This document shows, piece by piece, positions 47,587 to 56,946 of a stretch of 64,000 nucleotides of DNA (its first letter is position 1; each line of letters opens with the position of its first letter). A program made the translations under genes and the position numbers. The DNA is from an uncultured bacterium (GTDB lineage: Bacteria > Bacillota_I > Bacilli_A > RFN20 > CAG-826). Location: positions 186,001 to 250,000 of the forward strand of contig CASFQA010000001.1 of assembly GCA_949296775.1 (NCBI GenBank), read 5' to 3'. Under the pieces are notes generated by a model that was given only the letters and a program-made list of their open reading frames with translations, did not search any database and was not told where the DNA came from.

Positions 47587-48662
47587 GCTCGCTTTACATC
47601 CATATCCCCTTTTGCCCCCGGATCTGCCCGTATTGCGATTTCCTTAAGCTTTGTTATTTCCCCGACTGGGGGAAGCGGTATTGCGCAAAGCTAATCGAGG
47701 AAATAAGAGCCCTTCCGGGGCTTTTCGATACCATCTATTTAGGCGGCGGGACCCCAACTTGCTTGGGCAACGAGGATTTGGATCGGGTATTGTCGGCTTG
47801 CCAAGCCCATTTGGCCGCCGGCGGGGAATTCTCGATCGAGGGCAATCCGGAGTCATTCGGCAAAAGTTTATGCGCCTTGCTTTCCCTCCACGGGGTCAAC
47901 CGGGTCTCGATCGGGGCCCAATCGGCCAACCCGAAGAGCTTAAAAACCTTAGGGAGAACCCATAGTTTCGGCGACGTTAAGCGGGCGATCGCCAACCTTC
48001 GTCAAGCGGGGATCGATAACCTTAACCTCGACCTGATCTACGCCTTGCCGGAAGAAAGCGACGCGGAAGCGGAGGAAGACGCCCTCTCCTTCGCCGGCTT
48101 GCCGATCGCCCATATATCGGCCTATTCCTTGATTCTGGAGGAGAATTCGGTCTATGGCAGGAAAGGGGTCAAGGAGGCCGACGAGGACACTCAGGCCCGT
48201 CAGTTCCGTTTGATCAAGAATGCTTTGGAAGGCCTTTCCTTCGCCCAATACGAGGTCTCCTCCTTCGCCAAACCCGGTTATCAATGCCGCCATAACCTCA
48301 ATTATTGGCAGGACGGCTTTTACCTGGCTTTGGGCATTGGGGCGGCCGGCTATGACGAAAAGGGCCATTACAAGAATAGGATCGGAATGTTCGATTATTT
48401 CGATTCCGGATCGGTCAGGGAGTACGAAGAGGAGGGAAAACAAGATAAGATCGAGACTTTCCTCCTTACCAACCTCCGGCTGGTCCAAGGGTTCAGCCAA
48501 GCGGAGTTCATCGGCCGTTTTGGGGAAGAAGAATGGGGCAAACTGAAGAGAAAAGCCCAAAAGGACATCGATCTCGGCTTGCTTACCATCTTGGAAGGGC
48601 GGGTCAGCTGCACCCCGCGGGGGCTGATGCTCCTCGATTCGGTGCTGCTGGACTTGTTCTAA
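47583..48662 (+). CDS. hemW: HemW-like radical SAM protein (359 aa)
   Basis: The radical SAM cluster motif is CPRICPYCDF at residues 11-20, and the GGGTPT stretch, SIEGNPES and RVSIGAQS match HemW, a heme chaperone often misnamed coproporphyrinogen III oxidase. The C-terminal HemW domain (NYWQDGFYLALGIGAAGYD...) is present. No heme-synthesis gene is in the window, so its heme link here is unproven. Confidence 0.9.
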   Translation: MSSLYIHIPFCPRICPYCDFLKLCYFPDWGKRYCAKLIEEIRALPGLFDTIYLGGGTPTCLGNEDLDRVLSACQAHLAAGGEFSIEGNPESFGKSLCALLSLHGVNRVSIGAQSANPKSLKTLGRTHSFGDVKRAIANLRQAGIDNLNLDLIYALPEESDAEAEEDALSFAGLPIAHISAYSLILEENSVYGRKGVKEADEDTQARQFRLIKNALEGLSFAQYEVSSFAKPGYQCRHNLNYWQDGFYLALGIGAAGYDEKGHYKNRIGMFDYFDSGSVREYEEEGKQDKIETFLLTNLRLVQGFSQAEFIGRFGEEEWGKLKRKAQKDIDLGLLTILEGRVSCTPRGLMLLDSVLLDLF

Positions 48663-48724
48663 CATGTTCCACGACCGGTTCATTGACGTAAGAAACTTTG
48701 AGTTGATTCCCGTTTTTAGGATAG

Positions 48725-49105
48725 ACAGTCCTATTTCTTCGCCTTTTTTCCTTAGGGGCCCTCTCCCCGGTCGCGAGGAGCTTTCTCTTCTTTTCTTTTA
48801 GGGCTTATTTTAATTTCCTGCCCCTTATCTTCCTTTCCCTCGCCGGGCTCGCTTTATGGTCCGTCATCCACTTCTTCGTTAAGATCATGAAGAAAGAAAA
48901 GAGTTCCCGTGTCTTCAAAAAAGGCGTAACGGGCGGTTTTTCCGCTTTATTCCTGCTCTTGGAGTTCGCCTTCATTCTTCTGCCCATCGATACCGCCCGT
49001 CCCTACGGGTTCCTTTGGGATCCGTTTGCACCCTTTCTTCTATTTTCTCTCATTATCGGCCATTATTGGTCGCTCCGGAGGCGTTATGGAAAAGGGACGT
49101 TCTGA
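48725..49105 (+). pseudogene. Membrane protein gene remnant without a start codon
   Basis: The frame is open from 48725 to the stop at 49105 and encodes hydrophobic segments (FLPLIFLSLAGLALWSVIHFFV and ALFLLLEFAFILLPID). The only ATG, at 48887, comes after the first helix and has no ribosome binding site; no ATG, GTG or TTG precedes it. It is probably the remains of a larger gene, or frameshifted from the ATG at 48664. The region 48663-48724 shows nothing else. Confidence 0.45.
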
Positions 49106-50046
49106 TCAGACCAAGCGGAGCCTGTTTTATCATCTCCGCCGGCTTTATCTCGACCCCGGATGGTTTTTTCTCCCTTATCCTGATCGTCGTATTCCTATTC
49201 GTCGCTTTGCTCCTTTTCTCCCGCCTCAGTTCCGGACAATCAGCCGCGCCCGATGATTATTTGGGCCGCCTTAAGACTCTTTATGAGCAAGCTTCGAAGC
49301 AATTTTCTACTAGCGGATCCCGCGACGAACGAGTTCGGCTCTCCTACGCGGAAACGCTGCTTGACCATAACGTCTCCAGCGGGACTTATGCGGTTTATGG
49401 TTACTCGGCGTTGCTTGGGGAAAAAAGCTTAGGCAGCGCAAGCGCCTACCGCTTCCTCTCCCTCGTCCCGGCGGCCGCCTTGGCCTTTGGGGCGTTCCTC
49501 TCCTATGCCCTCTTTTATTCGAAAGGGTCGCGCTCGGCGGAGAAGAACGCCTACGAAGCCCGCTTGGAGAGAGGGAGGTTCCGCCTTGGCGGGTATTTAT
49601 GCTATTTTCTGCTGATTGGCCTAGTCTGTTTGCTCTTTGGCCTTTTGTCTTTCTTCGTCTCCTATCCGGGGATGACCTTAGCCCGAGTCGGCGATGACTT
49701 CGTCTATTTAAGCACAAACTTGCTCCTGCTTATCAAAATGGCCGAGAACCTCGTTGTCTCAGTCTCCCTCGCTTTTATCCCCTTGGCTGTTTTCCGGTTG
49801 GTTGCTCCCGGCAAACGGGCCTTCTTCGGGATGCTCATCAATTTGGGGATTGCCGTCATTCACGCCTATTTATTGATTGTTTCCCTTGATAAAATGGGGA
49901 TTTGGCTCTATTTCCCGCTCGGCGGGATCCCCCTTTCTTTCAAGGCGGCCTTCTCCCATCTTTCCCTCGCCATTTCGATTGGCGGCTTGGCTATTTGTTT
50001 ATTGAAACTCGCCGTGAGGATGGACAAAAGAGGACGAGTAAACTAA
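49086..50046 (+). pseudogene. Polytopic membrane protein gene with a T-run frameshift
   Basis: The ATG at 49086 follows GGAGG and reads MEKGRSDQTKRSLFYHLRRL...PGWFF, then leaves frame at a run of six T (49164-49169). With five T the frame continues into SLILIVVFLFVALLLFSRL and a protein of about 320 residues with six hydrophobic segments. A central extracytoplasmic loop (residues 50-115) is polar. No family was recognised. A sequencing error, phase variation or true decay are all possible. Confidence 0.6.
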
Positions 50047-50058
50047 CCTATTGTCGTT

Positions 50059-50469
50059 ATGGGAAGCGCTTCGTTCGACAAACGGGTCTATGCCTGGCTC
50101 CTCGATGAGATCCCCTCGGTGGTCGTCGCCATCGTCATCTCGATCGTGATTTTCCGTTACGCCCCTTCCTTTTCGTGGTTTTTCGCCTTCTTCTTGGCGT
50201 TCCTCGCCGCCTATATCGTCTATTTCCTCTACGTCTTCATCCCGACCGCCGTGAGCCATGGGGCCTCTTTGGGCATGAAGATGCAGCGGATTAAGGCCGT
50301 TCGGGGCGATCTGACGCCGATCTCGACGAAAGACGCCGCCATCAAGGCGTTGCTTTCGGGCCTGATCCCGGTCGTCATCGTCAACGCCGTCTTCATGCTT
50401 TATACCCATACCGAGCGCTCGCCGATCGACCGGCTGACCAATTCGCTCGTCATCAAGGTCCGCCATTGA
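50059..50469 (+). CDS. RDD family membrane protein (136 aa)
   Basis: The RDD features are visible: FDKRVYAWLLDEIPSVVVAI at the start, two hydrophobic segments, then SHGASLGMKMQRIKAVRG and a third helix. Family members are transporters or unknown. It starts 12 bases after the damaged membrane gene and ends just before the heat-shock promoter. Confidence 0.8.
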   Translation: MGSASFDKRVYAWLLDEIPSVVVAIVISIVIFRYAPSFSWFFAFFLAFLAAYIVYFLYVFIPTAVSHGASLGMKMQRIKAVRGDLTPISTKDAAIKALLSGLIPVVIVNAVFMLYTHTERSPIDRLTNSLVIKVRH

Positions 50470-50473
50470 ATTT

Positions 50474-50500
50474 TTGGCACTCTCCCCTTGACAGTGCCAG
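50474..50500. promoter_or_regulatory. CIRCE operator 1
   Basis: TTGGCACTC-N9-CAGTGCCAG matches the HrcA operator (TTAGCACTC-N9-GAGTGCTAA) in arm length and spacing, and it overlaps the -35 box. Confidence 0.88.
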
Positions 50501-50515
50501 ACCTTTCCATATAAT
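50488..50515 (+). promoter_or_regulatory. hrcA operon promoter
   Basis: TTGACA and TATAAT (50510-50515) are 16 bases apart, a near-consensus vegetative promoter. Confidence 0.85.
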
Positions 50516-50519
50516 TTCT

Positions 50520-50546
50520 TTGGCAATCGGGAGCCCCGAGTGCCAG
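50520..50546. promoter_or_regulatory. CIRCE operator 2
   Basis: TTGGCAATC-N9-GAGTGCCAG repeats the 9-9-9 geometry with one mismatch in the left arm. It spans the transcription start and the leader up to the hrcA ribosome binding site. Confidence 0.75.
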
Positions 50547-50556
50547 AAAGGTTAGC

Positions 50557-51588
50557 ATGGAACGGCGCGATCTCATACTCAAGCTCATCGTCGAGCATTT
50601 CATAAAAACCGCCCAACCGGTCGGAAGCCAAACCCTTTTGGATGAATATCGGCTCGACTGCTCGAGCGCGACGATCCGCAACGAGATGAACGCGCTGGAG
50701 AAGGACGGTTTCCTCGAGAAACCCCATACCTCCTCCGGAAGAGTCCCCTCGAAGCAGGGCTACGTCTACTATGTCGAGCATCTGCGCGACGAGCGGATCG
50801 ATAGTAGCGTCAAATACGCCTTGGAGACCGTCTTGGACAAACAAGCCCAGTCGGTCGAGGAGGTCATCAAGCAAAGCTGCGAGATCCTCTCGAACATGAC
50901 CAACCTCGCCTCGGTCGTCTTAGGGCCGAAGGTCGAGCAGGAGCATTTGGTCTCGATCCAGCTCATCCCCCTCTCGAGCAATACCGCCACCGCGGTGTTC
51001 GTCACCGACCAAGGGTATGTCGAGAACAAGACCTTCATATTGCAGGAAGGCATCTCGATTGAGGACGTCAAGAAGACGGTCGAGGGGCTTAACGAAAGGC
51101 TAAGGGGGACCGCCATCGCCGACCTCGTCCCGAAAATGGAGGCGATGCGGCCGGCGCTCACCGATTACCTCGTCGGCAAAGATGCCATCTACCAAGCCTT
51201 CTTCGCCGCCTTCGCTAAGTTCGCCTCCGAGCGGATGAACCTCTATGGCAAAGCCAACCTGCTTGAGCAGCCCGAATACAAGGCCGACGCCGGGAAGCTC
51301 CGCAAGCTGCTCGGCTTGCTCGAAAGCCCCGATGAGCTTCGAACCGCCTTAAGCGAATCGAGCGAAGCGGGGGAAAGCGACCTCCATATCAAGATCGGCT
51401 CCGACGAATCCGGGCTCGAGGACGTGGCCTTAGTCACCGCCAAGGTCCAGATCCCCGGCGGCCAAACCGCCTCGATATCCTTAGTCGGCCCGAAACGGAT
51501 GGACTATGACAAGGCGATGGGGCTGCTCAGCTACGTCAGCGAACGGCTCGACGAATACTTCGCCGGCAAGAAAGGAGAGAATAAATGA
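50557..51588 (+). CDS. hrcA: Heat-inducible repressor HrcA (343 aa)
   Basis: HrcA represses class I heat-shock genes by binding CIRCE. The N-terminal winged helix is typical (KLIVEHFIKTAQPVGSQTL, SSATIRNEMNALEKDGFLEKPHTSSGRVPS). The middle and C-terminal parts follow the family to the end (GLLSYVSERLDEYF). It heads the operon with grpE, dnaK and dnaJ and should repress itself through the two operators upstream. The stop overlaps grpE by four bases. Confidence 0.97.
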   Translation: MERRDLILKLIVEHFIKTAQPVGSQTLLDEYRLDCSSATIRNEMNALEKDGFLEKPHTSSGRVPSKQGYVYYVEHLRDERIDSSVKYALETVLDKQAQSVEEVIKQSCEILSNMTNLASVVLGPKVEQEHLVSIQLIPLSSNTATAVFVTDQGYVENKTFILQEGISIEDVKKTVEGLNERLRGTAIADLVPKMEAMRPALTDYLVGKDAIYQAFFAAFAKFASERMNLYGKANLLEQPEYKADAGKLRKLLGLLESPDELRTALSESSEAGESDLHIKIGSDESGLEDVALVTAKVQIPGGQTASISLVGPKRMDYDKAMGLLSYVSERLDEYFAGKKGENK

Positions 51589-52235
51589 GCGAGGAAAAGC
51601 AAAAAGAAACCAATAACATCGAAATCGAAACCGAAGAAGACAAACCCTCGCGGAAGGAAAGGAAGCAGATCGCCGCCCTTACCGAAGAGTTGGAAAAAAC
51701 CAAAAAAGACCTCGAGGAGAAGCAAAAGGAACTCGAGAAAGCCTCTTCCGACCTCGATCATTGGAAAAATGAGTACTATCGGGCTTATGCCGATACGCAG
51801 AATCTCCGCAAATCGCTGGAGGAAGACGCCCGGACCGCTTACCGATATCGGTCCGAAGGGTTCCTAAGCAACCTGCTGCCGGCCCTCGACGCCTTCCACA
51901 TCGCCTTGCAAAACGAGCCCCCGAGCCCGGAGACGAAAAACTACTTAGTCGGCTTCTCCTACATCTACAACTCCCTCGTCAAGGTCCTGACCGACGAAGG
52001 GGTGTCGGAAATCTCCCCGAACGAGGGCGAGGAATTCGATCCCGGCCGGATGCAAGCCGTCGACGTCACCGTTTCCGAAGGCGAGCCGAACAAGGTGCTG
52101 AAGGTTTACGCCAAAGGGTACAAACTCCATGACCATCTCATCCGCCCGGCCATGGTCGAAGTGAGCAAGAAGGCGGATGAAGCTAAGAAAGAAGAAAAAT
52201 CCGAGGAGGGCGAAACCTCTCCGGCCCAAGCCTAA
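51585..52235 (+). CDS. grpE: Nucleotide exchange factor GrpE (216 aa)
   Basis: GrpE releases ADP from DnaK. A long charged N-terminal coiled coil (residues 25-70) precedes the conserved EYYRAYADTQNLRKSLEEDARTAYRYRSEGF segment and the C-terminal beta domain (GEEFDPGRMQAVDV). It sits between hrcA and dnaK. Confidence 0.96.
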   Translation: MSEEKQKETNNIEIETEEDKPSRKERKQIAALTEELEKTKKDLEEKQKELEKASSDLDHWKNEYYRAYADTQNLRKSLEEDARTAYRYRSEGFLSNLLPALDAFHIALQNEPPSPETKNYLVGFSYIYNSLVKVLTDEGVSEISPNEGEEFDPGRMQAVDVTVSEGEPNKVLKVYAKGYKLHDHLIRPAMVEVSKKADEAKKEEKSEEGETSPAQA

Positions 52236-52250
52236 GGAGGAATAATCATC

Positions 52251-54074
52251 ATGGCAAAAGAAATCATCGTCGGTATCGACTTAGGTACCACCAACTCCGT
52301 CATCAGCTACATGCAAAGCGACGGCAAAGTCAAAGTCATCCCCAATCCCGAAGGGACCAACACGACCCCCTCGGTCGTCGGCTTCAAAGCCAGCGGGGAG
52401 GAAATCGTCGGCAACGCCGCCAAACGGCAAGCCATCACCAACCCCGACACCGTCTCTTCCGCCAAGCGGAAGATGGGGACCGCCGATAAATTCCACATCG
52501 CCTGCCTCGATAAGGACTACACCCCGCAGGAAATCTCGGCCAAGGTCCTGGCTTATATGAAGTCCTATGCCGAGAAGAACATCGGCCAGACCGTCAGCAA
52601 AGCCGTCATCACCGTCCCGGCTTACTTCAACGACGCCCAACGTCAGGCGACCAAAGACGCCGGCACCATCGCCGGGCTCGACGTCGTCCGGATCATCAAT
52701 GAGCCGACCGCCGCTTGCTTAGCCTATGGCCTAGACACCGATAAGAGCGAGAAGGTGATGGTCTTCGACCTCGGCGGCGGGACCCTCGACGTCTCGATCC
52801 TCGATATCGGCGACGGGACCTTCCAAGTCCTCTCGACCAACGGCGACACCCGGCTGGGCGGCGACGACTGGGACCATGTCCTAGCCGATTGGATCCAAGC
52901 CCAGATCAAGATCGAATACGGGGTCGATTTGACCGATAAGATGGCCCGTCAACGGTTCGTCGACGCGGCCGAAAGGGCCAAGATCGAGCTTTCCTCGAGC
53001 TTAGAGACCACCATCTCCCTCCCCTTCATCGGGATGAGCAAGAACGGGCCGATCAACTTCGAGACCAAGCTCACCCGGGCCAAATTCCAGGATTTGACCA
53101 AGAGCCTATTGGAACGCTGCAAAGCCCCGATGGCCAACGCCTTGAAGGATTCCGGCCTTTCCTATAACGAAATCGGCACCATCCTCATGATCGGCGGCTC
53201 GACCCGAATGCCGGCCGTCCAGGAGATGGTCAAAGCCGAGACCGGGAAGCCGATCAACCTCTCGGTCAACCCCGACGAGGCCGTAAGCATCGGCGCCGCC
53301 ATCCAAGGGGCGGTCATCGCCGGCGACGTCAAAGACGTGGTTTTGCTCGACGTCACTCCGTTGACCCTCGGCATCGAGACCTTAGGCGGCGTCATGACCC
53401 CGCTTATCCCGCGCAACACCACCATCCCGACCACCAAGAGCCAAATCTTCTCGACCGCCGAGGACAATCAGCCGGCCGTCGACATCATGGTCTACCAGGG
53501 CGAGCGCTCGATGGCCCACGACAACAAACTGCTCGGCCACTTCCAGCTCTCCGGCATCAAGCCGGCCCGCCGGGGGCAGCCGCGGATTGAGGTCACCTTC
53601 TCAATCGACGTCAACGGCATCGTCAAGGTCTCGGCCAAGGACCTCGATACCCAGCAAACCCAAGACATCACCATCTCCGGCAGCAACGGGCTTTCGAAGG
53701 AGGACATCGACCGGATGATCAAGGACGCCGAGGCCAATAAGGCCGCCGACGAGAAGCGGAAAGGCGACGTCGAGGTCAAGAACAAAGCCCAAACCTACGT
53801 CGATCAGATCAATTCGGTCCTGACCGAGAAGGGCGAGCAGATCCCGGCGGAGCAGAAAGAGCAGCTGACCAAGATCCGCGACGAAGCCCAAGGGGCCATC
53901 GAATCCGATAACATCGAGAAGCTCCGGGAGATCGTCGGCCGGCTCGAGGACATGGCCGCCCAAGCCGCCTCGATGGGGGCGCCTGGCGCCGCGGCCCAAG
54001 ACGCGCCGAAGGCCGAAGACGGCAATCAGACCGCCGATGACGTGGTCGATGCCGATTTCACCGACAAAAAGTAA
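52251..54074 (+). CDS. dnaK: Chaperone DnaK (607 aa)
   Basis: DnaK is the Hsp70 ATPase. The ATP-binding start is [13 protein letters not shown], then [14 protein letters not shown] and [11 protein letters not shown]. The substrate-binding domain begins at [16 protein letters not shown], and the tail is the expected acidic lid end. The protein lacks the N-terminal insertion of proteobacterial DnaK, as in Firmicutes. AGGAGG precedes the ATG. Confidence 0.97.
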   Translation: MAKEIIVGIDLGTTNSVISYMQSDGKVKVIPNPEGTNTTPSVVGFKASGEEIVGNAAKRQAITNPDTVSSAKRKMGTADKFHIACLDKDYTPQEISAKVLAYMKSYAEKNIGQTVSKAVITVPAYFNDAQRQATKDAGTIAGLDVVRIINEPTAACLAYGLDTDKSEKVMVFDLGGGTLDVSILDIGDGTFQVLSTNGDTRLGGDDWDHVLADWIQAQIKIEYGVDLTDKMARQRFVDAAERAKIELSSSLETTISLPFIGMSKNGPINFETKLTRAKFQDLTKSLLERCKAPMANALKDSGLSYNEIGTILMIGGSTRMPAVQEMVKAETGKPINLSVNPDEAVSIGAAIQGAVIAGDVKDVVLLDVTPLTLGIETLGGVMTPLIPRNTTIPTTKSQIFSTAEDNQPAVDIMVYQGERSMAHDNKLLGHFQLSGIKPARRGQPRIEVTFSIDVNGIVKVSAKDLDTQQTQDITISGSNGLSKEDIDRMIKDAEANKAADEKRKGDVEVKNKAQTYVDQINSVLTEKGEQIPAEQKEQLTKIRDEAQGAIESDNIEKLREIVGRLEDMAAQAASMGAPGAAAQDAPKAEDGNQTADDVVDADFTDKK

Positions 54075-54093
54075 TATTCACCGACATCATTCG

Positions 54094-54121
54094 CGAGAAG
54101 GCGCCTAACCGCGCCTTCTCG
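54094..54121 (+). terminator. Hairpin between dnaK and dnaJ
   Basis: CGAGAAGGCGC and GCGCCTTCTCG form a perfect 11-base-pair stem around CTAACC. It is followed by TTGTC, too few T for a full terminator, so it may attenuate dnaJ or protect the dnaK 3' end. Confidence 0.6.
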
Positions 54122-54140
54122 TTGTCAAAGGAGGAAAGCG

Positions 54141-55283
54141 ATGGCAAAAAGGGATTTCTATGAGGTGCTGGGGGTCAGCAAATCCGCCAGCAAGGACGAG
54201 ATTCGCAGCGCCTACCGCAAATTGGCGAAGAAATATCATCCCGATATCAACCACGACCCGGACGCCCCGAAGCAATTCGAGGAGGTCCAGGAAGCCTATG
54301 ACGTCCTTTCCGACGACGCCAAAAGGCGCCAATACGACCAATTCGGCATGGCCGCCTTCGAACAAGGGGCCTCGATGGGCGGGGCGGGCAATCCCTTTGG
54401 GGGCGCCGGCTTCTCCTCAGCGGGGTTCGGCGATATCGATTTAGGCGACATCTTCTCATCCTTTTTCGGCGGCGGGGCCAGGCGGCAAACCCGCAAAGCC
54501 TCGACTTCGCCGGAGAAAGGGGAAAACAAATTCACCCGGATCCGCATCTCCTTCATGGATGCGGTCTTAGGGACGAAGGTCAAGCTCAACGTCTCCTATG
54601 ACGAGCCTTGCCCCCATTGCCATGGGACTGGGGCCGAAAGCCCAAGCGACATCGAAACCTGCCCCCATTGCGGCGGTTCCGGCGTCGTGGTTACCCAGCA
54701 ACGGACGATCTTCGGGGTGATGCAGAGCCAATCCGTCTGCCCCAACTGCGGCGGAACGGGCAAGAACATCCGCCGCAAATGCCACGAATGCGGCGGGGAA
54801 GGGTATTCCCACGTCCGCAAAGACATTCCGGTCAACGTCCCGGCCGGCATCGCCTCCGGGCAGCAGATCCGAGTATCGGGGAAGGGGGAAAGAGGCCGCA
54901 ACGGCGGGCCGAATGGCGATCTCTTCGTCGAGGTCTTAGTCGCCGAGCACCCCTATTTCAAGCGCAATGGCAACGACGTTCACTTGGAAGTGCCGCTCTC
55001 CTTCGTCGCCTGCGCCTTGGGGACTTCGATCGACGTGCCGACGGTTTACGGCGAGGTTTCGGTCAATATCCCCGAAGGAACCCAACCTGAACAGGTGCTG
55101 AAGATCAAGGGTCGGGGGATCAAGGACCTGCGGACCGGGGTTCCGGGAGACGAATACCTGCATATTAAGGTCCAAACGCCGACCAAACTTAGCAAGGCGC
55201 AGAAGCAATTGCTTAGCGAATTCCAAGCCAATTCCAAAGGCGAAGCCGCTTACGAGAAGTGGAAAGCGCGTTTCCAAGCCTAA
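54141..55283 (+). CDS. dnaJ: Chaperone DnaJ (380 aa)
   Basis: The Hsp40 partner of DnaK has the J domain with HPD (KYHPDINHD), a Gly-rich linker, four CxxCxGxG zinc motifs (CPHCHGTG, CPHCGGSG, CPNCGGTG, CHECGGEG) and the C-terminal substrate domain. AAAGGAGG precedes the ATG. It ends the operon. Confidence 0.97.
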   Translation: MAKRDFYEVLGVSKSASKDEIRSAYRKLAKKYHPDINHDPDAPKQFEEVQEAYDVLSDDAKRRQYDQFGMAAFEQGASMGGAGNPFGGAGFSSAGFGDIDLGDIFSSFFGGGARRQTRKASTSPEKGENKFTRIRISFMDAVLGTKVKLNVSYDEPCPHCHGTGAESPSDIETCPHCGGSGVVVTQQRTIFGVMQSQSVCPNCGGTGKNIRRKCHECGGEGYSHVRKDIPVNVPAGIASGQQIRVSGKGERGRNGGPNGDLFVEVLVAEHPYFKRNGNDVHLEVPLSFVACALGTSIDVPTVYGEVSVNIPEGTQPEQVLKIKGRGIKDLRTGVPGDEYLHIKVQTPTKLSKAQKQLLSEFQANSKGEAAYEKWKARFQA

Positions 55284-55308
55284 CCGGGTTTACACCCGGT
55301 TTTCTTTT
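55283..55308 (+). terminator. dnaJ operon terminator
   Basis: ACCGGGT-TTAC-ACCCGGT is followed by TTTCTTTT. The stem begins at the last base of the dnaJ stop codon. Confidence 0.88.
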
Positions 55309-55316
55309 GCTAAAAT
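55308..55316 (+). promoter_or_regulatory. Extended -10 box of the deaminase gene
   Basis: TGCTAAAAT overlaps the end of the dnaJ terminator. RNA would start near 55323, with AAAGGGGAG in the short leader. Confidence 0.45.
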
Positions 55317-55337
55317 ATAGCGAAAGGGGAGTAAGCG

Positions 55338-55796
55338 ATGAACCAATATATGAAATTGGCCTTAGACGAGGCCTATGAAGGGATAAATAACGGCGACGGC
55401 GGCCCTTTCGGGGCAGTCATCGTCAAAGACGGGAAGGTGATCGGGAAAGGCCATAACCGGGTGGTCAAAAACGCCGATCCGACTTGCCATGGCGAGATGG
55501 AGGCGATCCGCGACGCCTGCAAAAACCTTTCCACCTTCGATTTATCCGGCTCGACCATCTATACGACTGGGGAGCCTTGCCCGATGTGCCTAGGGGCCAT
55601 TATGTGGGCAAATATCGACAAAGTGTATTACGGATGCGATGTCAAGGACACCGAGAGAATCGGTTTCCGCGACGATAAGTTCTACGAGCTCTCGAAGCCG
55701 GAAAACAAGAAGGAGTTCGTGAACGAGCTCGACCGCGACGCTTGCCTCAAGCTTTACGAGGATTATTTGAAAAAGACCGATCGGACGGCCTATTAA
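55338..55796 (+). CDS. Guanine deaminase-like CMP/dCMP deaminase (152 aa)
   Basis: The zinc site of the cytidine-deaminase-like fold is CHGEMEAI (usual HAE is HGE) and PCPMCLGAIMWA. The start FGAVIVKDGKVIGKGHNRV and the C-terminal tail (KLYEDYLKKTDRTAY) match the short guanine deaminases such as Bacillus GuaD better than tRNA adenosine deaminase TadA. Substrate is inferred only. Confidence 0.75.
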   Translation: MNQYMKLALDEAYEGINNGDGGPFGAVIVKDGKVIGKGHNRVVKNADPTCHGEMEAIRDACKNLSTFDLSGSTIYTTGEPCPMCLGAIMWANIDKVYYGCDVKDTERIGFRDDKFYELSKPENKKEFVNELDRDACLKLYEDYLKKTDRTAY

Positions 55797-55800
55797 ACCT

Positions 55801-56235
55801 ATGCCATTCTGCAAATACTGCCACGCGGAGATTTCCCGTTTCGATGAGGACATCTGCCCTCATTGCGGCGCTCCCTCGCCGATCGATGAGGGGTATAAGA
55901 CGATGGATGTGACCAAAACCATCCACGATTTGCATTTGCCTAAAGAACTATATCGGTCCCGGAGCCGAATGGTCTACGCCTTCCTATGCTGCCTCCTCGG
56001 CGTTTTCGGGATCCATTCCTTCTACGCCCGTTACCATAAAAGGGGGGCGATCGAATTGGCGGTCACCCTCGTCTTGGTCGCCGGCATCGGCTCCTTGCTC
56101 TATTTCACCGCCTTGCCGACGGTTTGGGCTTATCTTATCCCCGTTCTTTGCCTTTACGCCTTTTTCATCGGCTTCGGCGTCTTCTATTTTCTCTACGATT
56201 CAGTAAAAGACGGGAAAGGGGAACTGCTCCGTTAA
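55801..56235 (+). CDS. Zinc-ribbon and TM2-domain membrane protein (144 aa)
   Basis: A zinc ribbon at the start (CKYCHAEI, then CPHCGAPS, residues 4-26) is followed by a linker and a TM2-type domain with two or three helices (AFLCCLLGVFGIHSFYARYHKRG). TM2 proteins have no settled role. It begins four bases after the deaminase stop. Confidence 0.75.
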   Translation: MPFCKYCHAEISRFDEDICPHCGAPSPIDEGYKTMDVTKTIHDLHLPKELYRSRSRMVYAFLCCLLGVFGIHSFYARYHKRGAIELAVTLVLVAGIGSLLYFTALPTVWAYLIPVLCLYAFFIGFGVFYFLYDSVKDGKGELLR

Positions 56236-56236
56236 A

Positions 56237-56944
56237 ATGCAGCACTATTTCGGCTATATTAAAGGGAAAGAGGCGTATATCGAGGAGAAAGACGCTTTGC
56301 GGGCGAAGCAAGTGAAGCGGATTCAGCTCAACGAGCAAATCGAGATCGCCGAAGGGGAACGGGTTTATCTATGCCGTTGCCGCCGGCTGCACCCTTTGTC
56401 TTTCGAGGTCATAGCCGAGATCACCGACACCCGGGAACCGCCTTTGAAGCTGAATTTGGCTTTCGCTTTGCTAAAAGGCGACCATAACGAGCTGATCGTG
56501 CTGAAAGGGACGGAATTAGGGGTCACCCGTTTCCTTCCTTTTATCTCGGCCCGGACCGTGGTTTTGCCGAAAGGGAAAGAGGACAACAAATTGCAGCGGT
56601 TGAGGAAAATCGCCAAAGAGGGGGCGGAGCAGTGCCGCCGAAGCCTCATTCCCGAAGTCTCGGCCTACGCTTCCTTTGAGGAAATAGCGAAAAACGCCCG
56701 GGGATTGAAGCTTTTCGCCTATGAAGAAGAGGCGATCCAGGGCCAGAATATCCTCGATTACGCCATAGTGGGGGAAAGCGAGGCCACTTTGCTTATCGGC
56801 CCCGAGGGGGGATTCACGCCCGAAGAGGCGGCGCTGGCCATCGATAATGGCTTCAACCCGGTAAGCCTCGGCAAAAGGATTCTCCGGGCCGAGACCGCGG
56901 CCATCGCCGGGGCGGCGGCTCTGTTGCTATACTCCGAGCGCTGA
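56237..56944 (+). CDS. rsmE: 16S rRNA m3U1498 methyltransferase RsmE (235 aa)
   Basis: The SPOUT-fold knot has LLIGPEGGFTPEEAALAI and SLGKRILRAETAAI, the RsmE signatures. The N-terminal PUA-like domain (VKRIQLNEQIEIAEG) is present. It continues the operon with the two genes before it. Confidence 0.94.
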   Translation: MQHYFGYIKGKEAYIEEKDALRAKQVKRIQLNEQIEIAEGERVYLCRCRRLHPLSFEVIAEITDTREPPLKLNLAFALLKGDHNELIVLKGTELGVTRFLPFISARTVVLPKGKEDNKLQRLRKIAKEGAEQCRRSLIPEVSAYASFEEIAKNARGLKLFAYEEEAIQGQNILDYAIVGESEATLLIGPEGGFTPEEAALAIDNGFNPVSLGKRILRAETAAIAGAAALLLYSER

Positions 56945-56946
56945 AG

